A stretch of DNA of 50,357 nt from an uncultured Caryophanales bacterium (lineage in GTDB: Bacteria; Bacillota_I; Bacilli_A; RF39; UBA660): contig CAMVNW010000004.1 of the NCBI GenBank assembly GCA_947168965.1, forward strand, positions 1-50,357, read 5' to 3'. The position numbers and the translations under genes were made by a program. Below the pieces are notes generated by a model. The model worked only from the letters and a program-made list of their open reading frames with translations. It had not been told where the DNA came from and searched no databases. Position 1 is the first letter of the stretch. The number at the start of each line of letters is the position of its first letter. This document shows positions 31,986-42,041 of the stretch, piece by piece.

Positions 31986-33041
31986 ATGAGTGATAAAAAG
32001 TTAAATTATAAGTTATTAAATATTTTGTTAATACTTGGTATTTGTTTTTTGTTTTATAATACTGTTGGTTTATGGAAATATGTCGTTGATAAGACGCTTG
32101 CTATTTTTTCTCCTTTTATTATAAGTTTTGTTATTGCTTATGCTTTATATCCAATTTTATTAAAGTTACAGTTGAAAGGTATGAGGAAGTCTTTAGCTTT
32201 AACTTTAATTCTTGTCTGTATAATTGGTTTTTTAATTATTTTAATCAAGTTATTAATTCCAATTATTAACGAACAAATTGGTGCGTTGAGTGGATTAGTG
32301 TTAACTTTTGTTCAAGATGTTTCCAGTAAATATAATATCGATTTACATTCTATTCAGGAGAATCTTACTGATATTAATGGTCTTGTTAATAGTTATGGTA
32401 AGTCTATAAGTGATTTTTCATTTTCATTTATTTCTAAATCTATTGATTTCTTTAGTAAGTTTATTATTTGTTTTATTACTTCTATTTATTTTTTGAATGA
32501 TATGGATAGAATTAGATTTAAGTTAAAAAAGGTGCTTAAGAGACGTCATAAGCGTACTTATAATTATTTAAAGAAACTTGATTATGAAGTAAGTCAATAT
32601 TTTGTTGGCCTTGAGAAGTTTATTATTATTCAATTTTTTGAGTATACAATTATATTTTTTATAATAGGTCATCCTTATTATTTATTGTTAGGTATTTTAT
32701 GTGCGGTTACTACTGTAATTCCTTATTTTGGTGGATTATTTTCTAATATTATTGCTTGTATTACTGCATTCTTTGTTAATAAGTGGTTATTCATTTTTAC
32801 TCTTATTGTTACTTTAGTTTTCCCAAATATAGATGGTTATATTATTTCTCCTCGTGTTTATGGTAAAACTAATAATATTCCTACAATTTTAACTATATTT
32901 GCTGTATTTGCTGGTGGAATTTTATATGGTATTAGAGGTATTATTATTGCTTTACCGATTGCAATTATTCTTTTAGCAACCTATAGATTCTATGAGGAAG
33001 ACATTAATGATAAACTTGAAGAAATAAAAGTTCAAAAGTAA
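31986..33041 (+). CDS. AI-2E family (YtvI/PerM-like) membrane protein
   Basis: Polytopic; PISPRVYG-type motif (IISPRVYGKTNNIPTILTIFAVFAGG). Confidence 0.85.
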   Translation: MSDKKLNYKLLNILLILGICFLFYNTVGLWKYVVDKTLAIFSPFIISFVIAYALYPILLKLQLKGMRKSLALTLILVCIIGFLIILIKLLIPIINEQIGALSGLVLTFVQDVSSKYNIDLHSIQENLTDINGLVNSYGKSISDFSFSFISKSIDFFSKFIICFITSIYFLNDMDRIRFKLKKVLKRRHKRTYNYLKKLDYEVSQYFVGLEKFIIIQFFEYTIIFFIIGHPYYLLLGILCAVTTVIPYFGGLFSNIIACITAFFVNKWLFIFTLIVTLVFPNIDGYIISPRVYGKTNNIPTILTIFAVFAGGILYGIRGIIIALPIAIILLATYRFYEEDINDKLEEIKVQK

Positions 33042-33068
33042 TTTTATCGTGAGATAAATTACTTTTTT
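33036..33068 (+). terminator. Terminator
   Basis: AAGTAATTTTATCgtgaGATAAATTACTTTTTT. Confidence 0.8.
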
Positions 33069-33168
33069 ATTTTTTTGTCAATAAAAAGTTAAGTTATTTT
33101 TATTTTAGGGGTATTTATTTTTTGATTTTTTTGTTATAATTATTATTAGAATAATGAGGGTGGAAAAT

Positions 33169-33861
33169 ATGGATAATGTGAAAGACGTAATGTCTAAGTT
33201 TAAGACTAACTTAGATAATATTATTGTTGATTATAGAAAAAATATTTCTGATATTGAAAATGAGGAAAGTTTTATTATGACTTTAGGTGATGTTGTTAAT
33301 TACAGTAAAAGTGATTGTTTGCTTTTACCATTTTATGATGAAACAATTTTATCTAGAGTTTTTGAGCGTGTTTTTCCACTTTCTAATACTGAGATTAGTA
33401 AGATTAAGACTGCAAAGTATTTGATTGATGCTTGTAAGTCTATTGATAAGAGTAATTTTCCACAATATAATGAATCTGTTAAGGATGTTAAAAGTATCAA
33501 CGAAAAAATATCTAAATATTATGATAAATTGTTATCTGATGATAAATTAAAGAAGGATAAAGAAGAGTTTGAATCTAAAGTTGATAGTTATTCTAAACTG
33601 TTTGAAATTATTGATGAGGAAAAATTTAATGGTTTAATAGAAGATGTTGATGTTTTTGAGGAAGCAATTGATAAATGTAAGTTATCTAAAGATGAGATTA
33701 GTTTGATTTTGAATATTGCGATTAAGTGTAATTTAGAGTTTTTGGATTCTTCTGGTATAGTTGTTGATGATGTGGATGATGACATTAGTAATATGAAAGA
33801 GCAAAACAATAAGATTCAAGATCAGATAAGTGATTTAAGTAATCTTCTTGGTGATGAGTAG
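33169..33861 (+). CDS. Uncharacterised acidic, helical protein
   Basis: ORF with TATAAT-type promoter and RBS; start probably ATG 33169; no family recognised. Confidence 0.6.
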   Translation: MDNVKDVMSKFKTNLDNIIVDYRKNISDIENEESFIMTLGDVVNYSKSDCLLLPFYDETILSRVFERVFPLSNTEISKIKTAKYLIDACKSIDKSNFPQYNESVKDVKSINEKISKYYDKLLSDDKLKKDKEEFESKVDSYSKLFEIIDEEKFNGLIEDVDVFEEAIDKCKLSKDEISLILNIAIKCNLEFLDSSGIVVDDVDDDISNMKEQNNKIQDQISDLSNLLGDE

Positions 33862-33870
33862 GAGGTATTT

Positions 33871-35202
33871 ATGAAACTTAGAAATTATTTAGTTGATTTA
33901 CTTTCTAATATTATTCATGATAAATTAAAAATGTTATCTGAAACAAAAAATGAAATTAAAAAAATTGATGATTATAAAAAGGTAGAGGAATTATTTAGTG
34001 ATATTAATAATGTTGTTAATGTTGATAATGAGTCTTTGAAGAAGATATTATTAAATATTACTGATTCTGATACTGTTGATGGTATTATTTCGAATATTGA
34101 TATGATTAAAATAGTACTCAATGGTAAAAACAGTGGATTAGATCTTTCTTTAGATGAGAGTCAAGAGGATTTAGTTAAAGGTGTTTACGAGATTGTTAAT
34201 AATTACAGGGAAGAATTAGAAAATAAAAATTTGGAAACTAAGGAATATTTGGAAAGTTTTATTTCTAAATGTAAAAGTTTAAGTTCTGAAATTGGAACTG
34301 GTGTTGTTAGAGATATTGATACTCTTGATGAGATTTTTACTGATAATGATGTTTCGATTGATGATGTTTTAAAGTGTAAATTTGAAATATTACGTAATAA
34401 CAGTAAAAATTATAATTTGAATTTAGAGGGCAATGTAAAAGAGGAAATTGAATTACGAATTTTACTTAAAAAAATTGATATAGATTTTGATTCTTATAGT
34501 GATATTGAAAGAAATATACTTGTTGAATATACAAATAAGGAGAATAATGACAGTATTGTTAATTATCTTTTTGATAATAATATAACACTTAATAGTAATC
34601 AGTTATTTTTAATATTATTGTGGTCTAATGTTGATATTCTTTCTGGAATATATAATATTTCTAATCAATATGATATGAATATATCTGATTTATTTAAGAT
34701 ACCTGGTGTTTTCATTTCTAAAGATAAAGATATTTCTTCAGTATTGAATAATTTTTCTGATTCTGATCAATTCTATGTTATTGAGAATATGAAATATATT
34801 AATCCTTGCAATGAGTTATTCAATGATAATATTTCTATGTTAGAGGCAAATAACAGAAGTGTTAGTGATTGTTTTAAATATAATATGTTATCTTTGATTA
34901 CTCCTGATTTATCAAAGAATATTACTATTTTATCTGATATGGATATTTCTAATAAGGTATTTAGTATTTTAGTTATTAATCCTTTTTTAGCTACTTCTAG
35001 ATCTGGATTTACTGAATGTGGATTAAGTGATTATATTAAGAATAATCCTTTAAGATTAACAACTTCATATTATAGATTGAAGAGTATTTCTTCAAATATC
35101 ATTTTAGCTCGTAAAAATAGTAAACCTATTTTTAGAAGTTTGAATGATAAAAAAACATATTGGTTAAATAAAAATATTACAAGAAATTCAGAGGTGATAT
35201 AA
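33871..35202 (+). CDS. Uncharacterised helical-repeat-like protein (443 aa)
   Basis: Complete ORF with RBS aggaggt, translationally linked to the next ORF; no family recognised. Confidence 0.65.
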   Translation: MKLRNYLVDLLSNIIHDKLKMLSETKNEIKKIDDYKKVEELFSDINNVVNVDNESLKKILLNITDSDTVDGIISNIDMIKIVLNGKNSGLDLSLDESQEDLVKGVYEIVNNYREELENKNLETKEYLESFISKCKSLSSEIGTGVVRDIDTLDEIFTDNDVSIDDVLKCKFEILRNNSKNYNLNLEGNVKEEIELRILLKKIDIDFDSYSDIERNILVEYTNKENNDSIVNYLFDNNITLNSNQLFLILLWSNVDILSGIYNISNQYDMNISDLFKIPGVFISKDKDISSVLNNFSDSDQFYVIENMKYINPCNELFNDNISMLEANNRSVSDCFKYNMLSLITPDLSKNITILSDMDISNKVFSILVINPFLATSRSGFTECGLSDYIKNNPLRLTTSYYRLKSISSNIILARKNSKPIFRSLNDKKTYWLNKNITRNSEVI

Positions 35203-35495
35203 TGGATTTTTTGAAAAAGTATGGTTTAAGTGATGAAGATTTAAATATTATTAAAAATAATAATTATGAAAATATTATTAATGTAATTATTTATAATAAA
35301 AATGATGTTTGTAAGGTTATTGAATATTTACTTTCTATTGGTATTGAGGTTCCTACTTTGGCTCAGATTCTTTCTGATAGATTGGATTTATTTTTAAAAC
35401 CTGTTGAAGATATTACTGCTTCTTTTGATAAGTTTAATATTGAAAGTTTAGTTACTATTATAAATGATGATATTGCTAATCTTAAGTTTTTATAA
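35202..35495 (+). CDS. Uncharacterised 97-aa helical protein
   Basis: Stop/start overlap with previous CDS, RBS gaggtga. Confidence 0.65.
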   Translation: MDFLKKYGLSDEDLNIIKNNNYENIINVIIYNKNDVCKVIEYLLSIGIEVPTLAQILSDRLDLFLKPVEDITASFDKFNIESLVTIINDDIANLKFL

Positions 35496-35516
35496 CAAGG
35501 GTTTCCCTTGTTTTTA
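35492..35516 (+). terminator. Terminator
   Basis: AACAAGGGtttCCCTTGTTTTTA. Confidence 0.8.
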
Positions 35517-35548
35517 TTTTATAGTATAATATGTTAGAGGTGGGGGTT

Positions 35549-38098
35549 ATGTATATTCCTAATAAGCAAGATTATTATTTAAATCCAGATTTACGTAGTA
35601 ATTATGATTTATTATTAAAATCATTATATAAGGATCCTTCTTGTATTGTTTTTTTCGATTTTAATAATATTGATAAGTCTATTGTTAATTATGTTATGAA
35701 TAAAGATTTTAATGTTGATGAGAAAGATTTAATTATGAATCCTTCTTTATGTAATGTTTCTTTTGTGATGAGGCAAGCTGTTAAGGGTAATCCTTGTTTA
35801 ATTAGGTATTCAGGTGAAAAATGTTATTTTGATGATAATTTATTAAATGATGTTTTTAAGCAATATACTATAACTGTTTCTGATTTAAAAAATAATCCTA
35901 GTTTATGTGGTAATCGTTATATTATGAAGTTTTTACCTCAGTATGAGTTATATCGTTCATATTTAAGTGATGATGAGCGAATATCTGCGATTAATGATTG
36001 TATTAAGAATAATATACCTCTTGTTAATTTACCTTTTTTAAATGTAGATTTTGGTTCTAAGGTTGATTCTTTACTTTTAGATGATTTGGTTGATGTTTTT
36101 AAAATTAATAAGTCTCAATCTGATATTGATTTCCAAGAGGAATGTTATCATAATTTAGATAAGTTGATTAATTCTGTTATTAGTATTAGATATAATAAAG
36201 CTTCTTTTAAGTATAGTAGTATTGATAGTTTGAATGATTCTATATATTCTTCTTTTGTTAAATCAAATTCTTCTAATTATTCTCCTATTACGGATATAAT
36301 TAATGATATTTATTCTTTTACTGACCATTTTTTATCTTATGAATATATTATGAAAAATATTTATGATTTTTATATTATTTATATGTGTACTGGTTCTATT
36401 ACACTTGATACTACTTCCATTTTTTGTAATAATGTTTTAAATCGTAAGAAGGATAGTTTTTTTAGTAATCAAAAGAAGAGTATTATTAAGGATATTATTC
36501 CTAATTTTAGTCTTAATGAAAAAAAGAAAAAATTACTTTTAACTAGCAAAAAAATTAATATTGTTTCTAATTATATTAAGTTTTCTCAATATTCTTCTTT
36601 AGGTGTTAATGAAGATCAATATAATGATATTATAAATTCTATTGTACATGATATTGTTAATAATAAATATATTAATAAAAAGGGTGTAAATATTTCTTAT
36701 AATGATATGGAAAAAATTGTTAATTATTTTAATACTAATGGTTTTTTGGATTATAATTATGTTAGTGATTTGATTAATTGTTCTAATGAAAAAATTATTA
36801 GTTTCATTTGTAAAAAGTTTGAGAATTCTAAGTTAGAATTTGTTGATAATATTTGTTTACCTAGTAATTTGAACTATATTTCTTATTCTGCTTTGTCTAA
36901 GATTGGTTTTAATTATAATAATTTTTTAATATTTGATGATTTAAGGTATTATGATAATTTGTCTAAGTTAGTAAATTATATTTCTAGTGATTCTTTGGAA
37001 AAGGTTTTAGATAATAGAGAATTAATTCAACCTGTTAAATGGTTAATTTCATATATTGATTTATTTCCTGAATTAGATGTTAATACGTTTATAAATATTT
37101 TATCTCAATATGATGTTGTTAGTGAAAAGGTTTTATCTTATTCTGATAGAGATAATTTATGTGATTTAATTAATTATTCTAATATATATGCTTCTATTGA
37201 TGATATTGATGTTTGTGCTTTGGGTCAGGATATTATTTCTGTTATTGGTGTTGATATTGCTAAAGAATATTTAGATTTTTATATTAAGATGTTGTATAGA
37301 AAATCTACTCATATTCCTTCTGTTTCTTTTTCTTATGATGATCATAGTTTTGAGTCAGGTGTTTTTTCTGATATTGAAAGATTATTGATTGGTCATAAGG
37401 TGAAGGGCTATAGTTGTATTAAGATAGGAACTGATGCTTTTAACGAGGTTTTAACTGGTGATAATGGGGATGTTATTTTAGTTAGAAATGAACTTGGTGA
37501 ATTGGATTCTCGGATTTTTGTTTTTCGTAGGGGAAATGTCATTCAACTTGTTTCTAATTTAAACACTAAATATTCTATTAAGGTTTATGAAGAAATTGCT
37601 AAACAGATTGTTTCTAAATCTGTTGATGATAATATAGATTATATTTTTGTTAATACTTCTTCTTGTAATGATAATAAGTCTTATGATGTAGTAGAGGATT
37701 CTAGATTTGTTACATTGTTTCCTCATGCTGATTTATATAATAGGGCTATTAAAGTTTTTTCTAAAGAAGGTGTTGATTTAGATTTTGATGCCTCTATTAA
37801 GAATGTTTATTATAAGAAGAGAGGTAGTATTATTAATAAACCAAATCCTTCTATTATAACAAGGCTACGTGCTCTTGATGTTATTATGGAAACTGATTCT
37901 TCTATTTATGAAAAAAAGAAATGTTTATTTGAACCTTTTTATCCTCAAAAGTATAAGGATTATTATTGTGGTGAGGATTGGTATGTCGCTATTGGTGTTG
38001 ATGGTTCTTATGAGGAGGTTTTACTTCCTATTGATGAGGAAATTAGTTATTCTGAGATTTTATCTTTAAATGATAAATTATTTCCAAAGACTAGATAG
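35549..38098 (+). CDS. Large uncharacterised protein (849 aa) with N-terminal repeat-like NPSLC units
   Basis: Complete ORF; start ATG 35549 after gaggtggggg; no family recognised. Confidence 0.7.
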   Translation: MYIPNKQDYYLNPDLRSNYDLLLKSLYKDPSCIVFFDFNNIDKSIVNYVMNKDFNVDEKDLIMNPSLCNVSFVMRQAVKGNPCLIRYSGEKCYFDDNLLNDVFKQYTITVSDLKNNPSLCGNRYIMKFLPQYELYRSYLSDDERISAINDCIKNNIPLVNLPFLNVDFGSKVDSLLLDDLVDVFKINKSQSDIDFQEECYHNLDKLINSVISIRYNKASFKYSSIDSLNDSIYSSFVKSNSSNYSPITDIINDIYSFTDHFLSYEYIMKNIYDFYIIYMCTGSITLDTTSIFCNNVLNRKKDSFFSNQKKSIIKDIIPNFSLNEKKKKLLLTSKKINIVSNYIKFSQYSSLGVNEDQYNDIINSIVHDIVNNKYINKKGVNISYNDMEKIVNYFNTNGFLDYNYVSDLINCSNEKIISFICKKFENSKLEFVDNICLPSNLNYISYSALSKIGFNYNNFLIFDDLRYYDNLSKLVNYISSDSLEKVLDNRELIQPVKWLISYIDLFPELDVNTFINILSQYDVVSEKVLSYSDRDNLCDLINYSNIYASIDDIDVCALGQDIISVIGVDIAKEYLDFYIKMLYRKSTHIPSVSFSYDDHSFESGVFSDIERLLIGHKVKGYSCIKIGTDAFNEVLTGDNGDVILVRNELGELDSRIFVFRRGNVIQLVSNLNTKYSIKVYEEIAKQIVSKSVDDNIDYIFVNTSSCNDNKSYDVVEDSRFVTLFPHADLYNRAIKVFSKEGVDLDFDASIKNVYYKKRGSIINKPNPSIITRLRALDVIMETDSSIYEKKKCLFEPFYPQKYKDYYCGEDWYVAIGVDGSYEEVLLPIDEEISYSEILSLNDKLFPKTR

Positions 38099-38175
38099 TT
38101 ATTTTACATTTATAAATTATTAATTATTATCTTGTAAAAATATTACTTTTGTGATATATTTGAGTTGGTGAGATT

Positions 38176-38514
38176 ATGGAAAAAAATAAGGAAGAAGCTG
38201 TTAAGTTAATAAAAAGAAAGCTTAATAATGAATCATTTTTATCTTACATTGAGATTGCTGAAATTACTGGTTATCATCCTAAATATATTTTGAAATTAAA
38301 AAAGGATGTAATTGCTAATAATGTTAGTTTTGTTCATGGTAATAAGAATAGAAAGCCTATTAATACTATAAGTGATGATGAAAAGAGAAAAATAATTAGT
38401 TTATATAAGAGAAGTAATGCTAGTATAAGACAGTTTTGTAAGTTTTATGCAAGACGTAGTTATTCTTGTATTTATAATGTTATAAAGGAATATGAAGATA
38501 GTCAACAAAAATAG
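38176..38514 (+). CDS. Helix-turn-helix protein resembling the N-terminal part of ISNCY-type transposases
   Basis: GNKNRKPINTISDDEKRKIISLYKRS...SYSCIYNVIKEYE; no DDE catalytic domain follows. Confidence 0.55.
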   Translation: MEKNKEEAVKLIKRKLNNESFLSYIEIAEITGYHPKYILKLKKDVIANNVSFVHGNKNRKPINTISDDEKRKIISLYKRSNASIRQFCKFYARRSYSCIYNVIKEYEDSQQK

Positions 38515-38524
38515 TTGAGGTGAT

Positions 38525-39268
38525 ATGATGATTAATTATAAATTTTATAGTAAGTTTTTTGCTTTTTTAACAAGTGGTGTTGTTATTTTTTCTGTATGTG
38601 GTTGTTCTAAAAAAAAGGATTCAGTTAGTTCTTCTGTTTCTTCATTAGGTAATGTTGTTACAACTTTGAATACTACTGTTGTAACTACTAGTTCTACTAT
38701 TAATTCTACTACTAGTTCTTCTAAAAAGTATATTGATACTGTTGTTGGCACTTTTCCTACATATTCTTATAATGATATGGTTGTTATGAATCGTTTTAAG
38801 TATTTGGGTGATGAAATAAAAGAGAATTATAATTCTGAAGTTTTATTGGAAAAGGGGAAATTGTATTTTATTTATTGTGTTGATTTCTTATTTTATGATG
38901 GTGAGATTAATGGAGTTAAGTTTGATGATATGACTGATATGGCTCGTCAACAATTACTTTCTGATATTTCAACTATTGATTCTCTTATTTGTTCTAAGTA
39001 TCCTGATTATAAGGAAAAGATTTCTAGTGGTAGTGGTTTAGCTTATGATAAGGCAAGTGAATTGATTTCTTCCGGTAGTGAGAATATTAAGGAATTTTCA
39101 AAGGATATGTTGGGAGAAGAAAATTATTCTAAATTAGAGAAGTACAAGGATTTATTTATTGAACAGACTGTTGATGATTATAATTCTTTTACTGATTTAT
39201 TAGATAGTGGATATAATAAGGGAAAGTCAAAGTTTGATGATTGGTATAATCAATTTAAAGGACAATAG
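38525..39268 (+). CDS. Putative lipoprotein with Ser/Thr-rich linker
   Basis: Signal peptide ending VCGC (lipobox-like), then S/T-rich linker and a helical domain. Confidence 0.6.
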   Translation: MMINYKFYSKFFAFLTSGVVIFSVCGCSKKKDSVSSSVSSLGNVVTTLNTTVVTTSSTINSTTSSSKKYIDTVVGTFPTYSYNDMVVMNRFKYLGDEIKENYNSEVLLEKGKLYFIYCVDFLFYDGEINGVKFDDMTDMARQQLLSDISTIDSLICSKYPDYKEKISSGSGLAYDKASELISSGSENIKEFSKDMLGEENYSKLEKYKDLFIEQTVDDYNSFTDLLDSGYNKGKSKFDDWYNQFKGQ

Positions 39269-39279
39269 TCCTTTTTTTG
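39258..39279 (+). terminator. Terminator
   Basis: AAAGGACaataGTCCTTTTTTT. Confidence 0.85.
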
Positions 39280-39340
39280 TCGATTAGTTTTTTAAATATT
39301 ATTTGTTTTTCTTAAATATATTTTTTTAGGAGGGACATGC

Positions 39341-41929
39341 ATGGATATTAAAAATGGTCTTAGTGATGAAGAGGTTATAATAAATAGAGAAAAATATGGA
39401 AAAAATACTATTATTGGTAAAAATAAGGATGGTTTTTTTAAATTATTTATTTCTTCTTTTGGTGATCCTATAATTAAAATATTATTAATTGCTTTAGGTG
39501 TTAAGATTGTTTTTTTATTTAAGAATTTTGATTGGTATGAAACTATTGGTATTGTTATTGCAATCATGATTGCTTCTTTGATTTCGACGATTTCTGAGTA
39601 TGGAAGTGAAAAGGCTTTTTTAAAATTACAGGAGGAGTCATCTAAGTTAAGATGTAGAGTTAGAAGAAATGGTGTTGTTTCTTCTATTAGTATTGATGAT
39701 ATTGTTGTTAATGATATTGTTTTACTTGAAACTGGTGATAAGATTCCTGCTGATGGTGTTATTGTTAGTGGTTCTTTAAGTGTTGATGAATCTTCTATAA
39801 ATGGTGAGGCTAGGGAAGCTCATAAGTCTATTTCTTCTGACAAATCTTTGTTTAAGGGAACTGTTGTTTATTCTGGTGAGGCTATTATGTTGGTTACAAA
39901 GGTTGGGGACAAAACTTTTTATGGTGAAATTGCTCTTGAGCTTCAGGAACAACAACCTGAAAGTCCATTAAAGATAAGATTACGTGATTTGGCTCAATCT
40001 ATTAGTAAATTGGGATATGTTGGTGCTTTACTTGTTAGTTTTTCATATTTATTTAATGTTATAGTTATTGATAATGGTTTTAATTTTAATCAAATTTTAA
40101 ATACTGTTTTTAATTTTCGTGTTATGTTTGGTTATATTTTATATGCTCTTACTTTAAGTGTTACTGTTATTGTGGTAGCTGTTCCTGAAGGTCTTCCTAT
40201 GATGATTACTCTTGTTTTATCTTCTAATATGAAGAGAATGGTTAAGAATAATGTAATGGTAAGAAAAATGGTTGGTATTGAAACTGCTGGTAATATAAAT
40301 ATTTTATTTTCTGATAAAACTGGTACTTTGACTAATGGTAAATTAGAGGTTGTTAGTTTTATGAGTGGTGATTTTAAAGAGTATAAGTCGGAGACTGATT
40401 TGTTAGGAAGTCAATTATATGATATGGTTAAAATGTGTTCAATTTATAATAATTCAAGTAGTTATGGTGTGAATGGTATTGTTGGAGGTAATATTACTGA
40501 TAGAGCAGTTCTTGGATTTTTTAATGATAACTTTAGAGATGTTTTAAAAATTTCTAATGTTCCTTTTGATAGTGAAAGTAAGTTTTCTAGTACTTATGTT
40601 AACGACAATTGCAAAAAGTATAATTTGATAAAGGGTGCTCCGGAGGTGGTTTTATCTAAATGTAGTAAGTATTATAGTGAGTCTGGTATTATAAGGACTT
40701 TATATGATAAAAAAAAGATTAATGAGATTATTGGTATTAAGGCAAGTTCTGGTATAAGGGTTTTGGCTTTTGCTTATGGTAATACTAATAGTATGGATAA
40801 TTTAGTTTTTTTAGGTTTAATGTTTATTAAAGATGAGATTAGGAAGGAAGCAATTGATGGTATTAGGCTTGTTAATAGGGCGCATATACAAACTGTTATG
40901 ATTACTGGTGATAATAAGAATACTGCTGTTTCTATTGGTAAGGAGGTTGGTATTTTAAATTCTTTTGATGATGTAATTCTTACTAGTGATGAATTGTCTG
41001 CTTTGTCTGATGATGAAGTTAAGAAAATTATTCCTAAATTGAGAATTGTTGCTAGATCTCTTCCAAGAGATAAAAGTAGGTTAGTTCGTCTTAGTCAGGA
41101 ATTAGGTCTTGTTGTTGGTATGACTGGTGATGGTGTTAATGATGCTCCTGCTTTAAAAAAGGCTGATGTTGGGTTTGCTATGGGAAGTGGTACTGAGGTA
41201 GCTAGGGAAGCAAGTGATATTATTATTTTAGATGATAATTTTATGTCCATTTCTAAGTCAATTTTATTTGGCAGAACTATTTTTAAAAGCATTAGAAAGT
41301 TTATTATTTTTCAGCTTACTGTTAATATATGTGCTGTTGGTTTATCTATAATAGGTCCTTTTATTGGTATTGAAACTCCTGTTACTGTTATTCAGATGTT
41401 ATGGATTAATATGGTAATGGATACTTTAGCTGGTATAGCGTTTTCGTATGAACCTCCATTACTTGAGTATATGGATGAGTATCCTAAAAAAAGGGATGAA
41501 CCTATTATTAATAGTTATATGAAAAATGAGATTATTCTTACTGGGCTTTATTCTTCTATTTTGTGTTTATTGTTTTTAAAATTACCTATTATTTCTTCTA
41601 TATTTAGAGATGGGGAGAATAATGAATATTTGATGAGTGCTTTTTTTGGGTTGTTTATTTTTATTGGTATTTTTAATAGTTTTAATGCAAGGACTAGTCG
41701 TATTAATATATTTGCTAATTTATTTAAGAATAAAGTTTTTTTAAGTGTTATTATTTTTATTGCGATTGTACAAATTATTTTAATTTATTATGGGGGAAGT
41801 TTGTTTAGAACTGTTGGATTAAATTTTCGTGAGTTTAATTTTATGTTGTTACTTTCAATGAGTGTAATACCTTTTGATTGGATTAGAAAATATTTTATAA
41901 AGAGGAAAAAAGTTAACTATGGTGTTTAA
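39341..41929 (+). CDS. P-type ATPase, calcium-translocating (P2B/PMCA-like)
   Basis: SDKTGTLTNGKLEV, PEGLPMMITL, TGDGVNDAPALKKADVGFAMG. Confidence 0.92.
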   Translation: MDIKNGLSDEEVIINREKYGKNTIIGKNKDGFFKLFISSFGDPIIKILLIALGVKIVFLFKNFDWYETIGIVIAIMIASLISTISEYGSEKAFLKLQEESSKLRCRVRRNGVVSSISIDDIVVNDIVLLETGDKIPADGVIVSGSLSVDESSINGEAREAHKSISSDKSLFKGTVVYSGEAIMLVTKVGDKTFYGEIALELQEQQPESPLKIRLRDLAQSISKLGYVGALLVSFSYLFNVIVIDNGFNFNQILNTVFNFRVMFGYILYALTLSVTVIVVAVPEGLPMMITLVLSSNMKRMVKNNVMVRKMVGIETAGNINILFSDKTGTLTNGKLEVVSFMSGDFKEYKSETDLLGSQLYDMVKMCSIYNNSSSYGVNGIVGGNITDRAVLGFFNDNFRDVLKISNVPFDSESKFSSTYVNDNCKKYNLIKGAPEVVLSKCSKYYSESGIIRTLYDKKKINEIIGIKASSGIRVLAFAYGNTNSMDNLVFLGLMFIKDEIRKEAIDGIRLVNRAHIQTVMITGDNKNTAVSIGKEVGILNSFDDVILTSDELSALSDDEVKKIIPKLRIVARSLPRDKSRLVRLSQELGLVVGMTGDGVNDAPALKKADVGFAMGSGTEVAREASDIIILDDNFMSISKSILFGRTIFKSIRKFIIFQLTVNICAVGLSIIGPFIGIETPVTVIQMLWINMVMDTLAGIAFSYEPPLLEYMDEYPKKRDEPIINSYMKNEIILTGLYSSILCLLFLKLPIISSIFRDGENNEYLMSAFFGLFIFIGIFNSFNARTSRINIFANLFKNKVFLSVIIFIAIVQIILIYYGGSLFRTVGLNFREFNFMLLLSMSVIPFDWIRKYFIKRKKVNYGV

Positions 41930-41938
41930 CTTTTTTTT
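41906..41938 (+). terminator. Terminator after the P-type ATPase
   Basis: AAAAAAGTTAACtatggtGTTTAACTTTTTTT. Confidence 0.75.
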
Positions 41939-42041
41939 GCTTTGTTATTGGAAAAATTTGGATTGATTTATTTTTTTAGTTGTGATACTATTATAATTGT
42001 GCGGGATTAACTTTAAGCAACCAATTAGTAAGGTGAGATTT

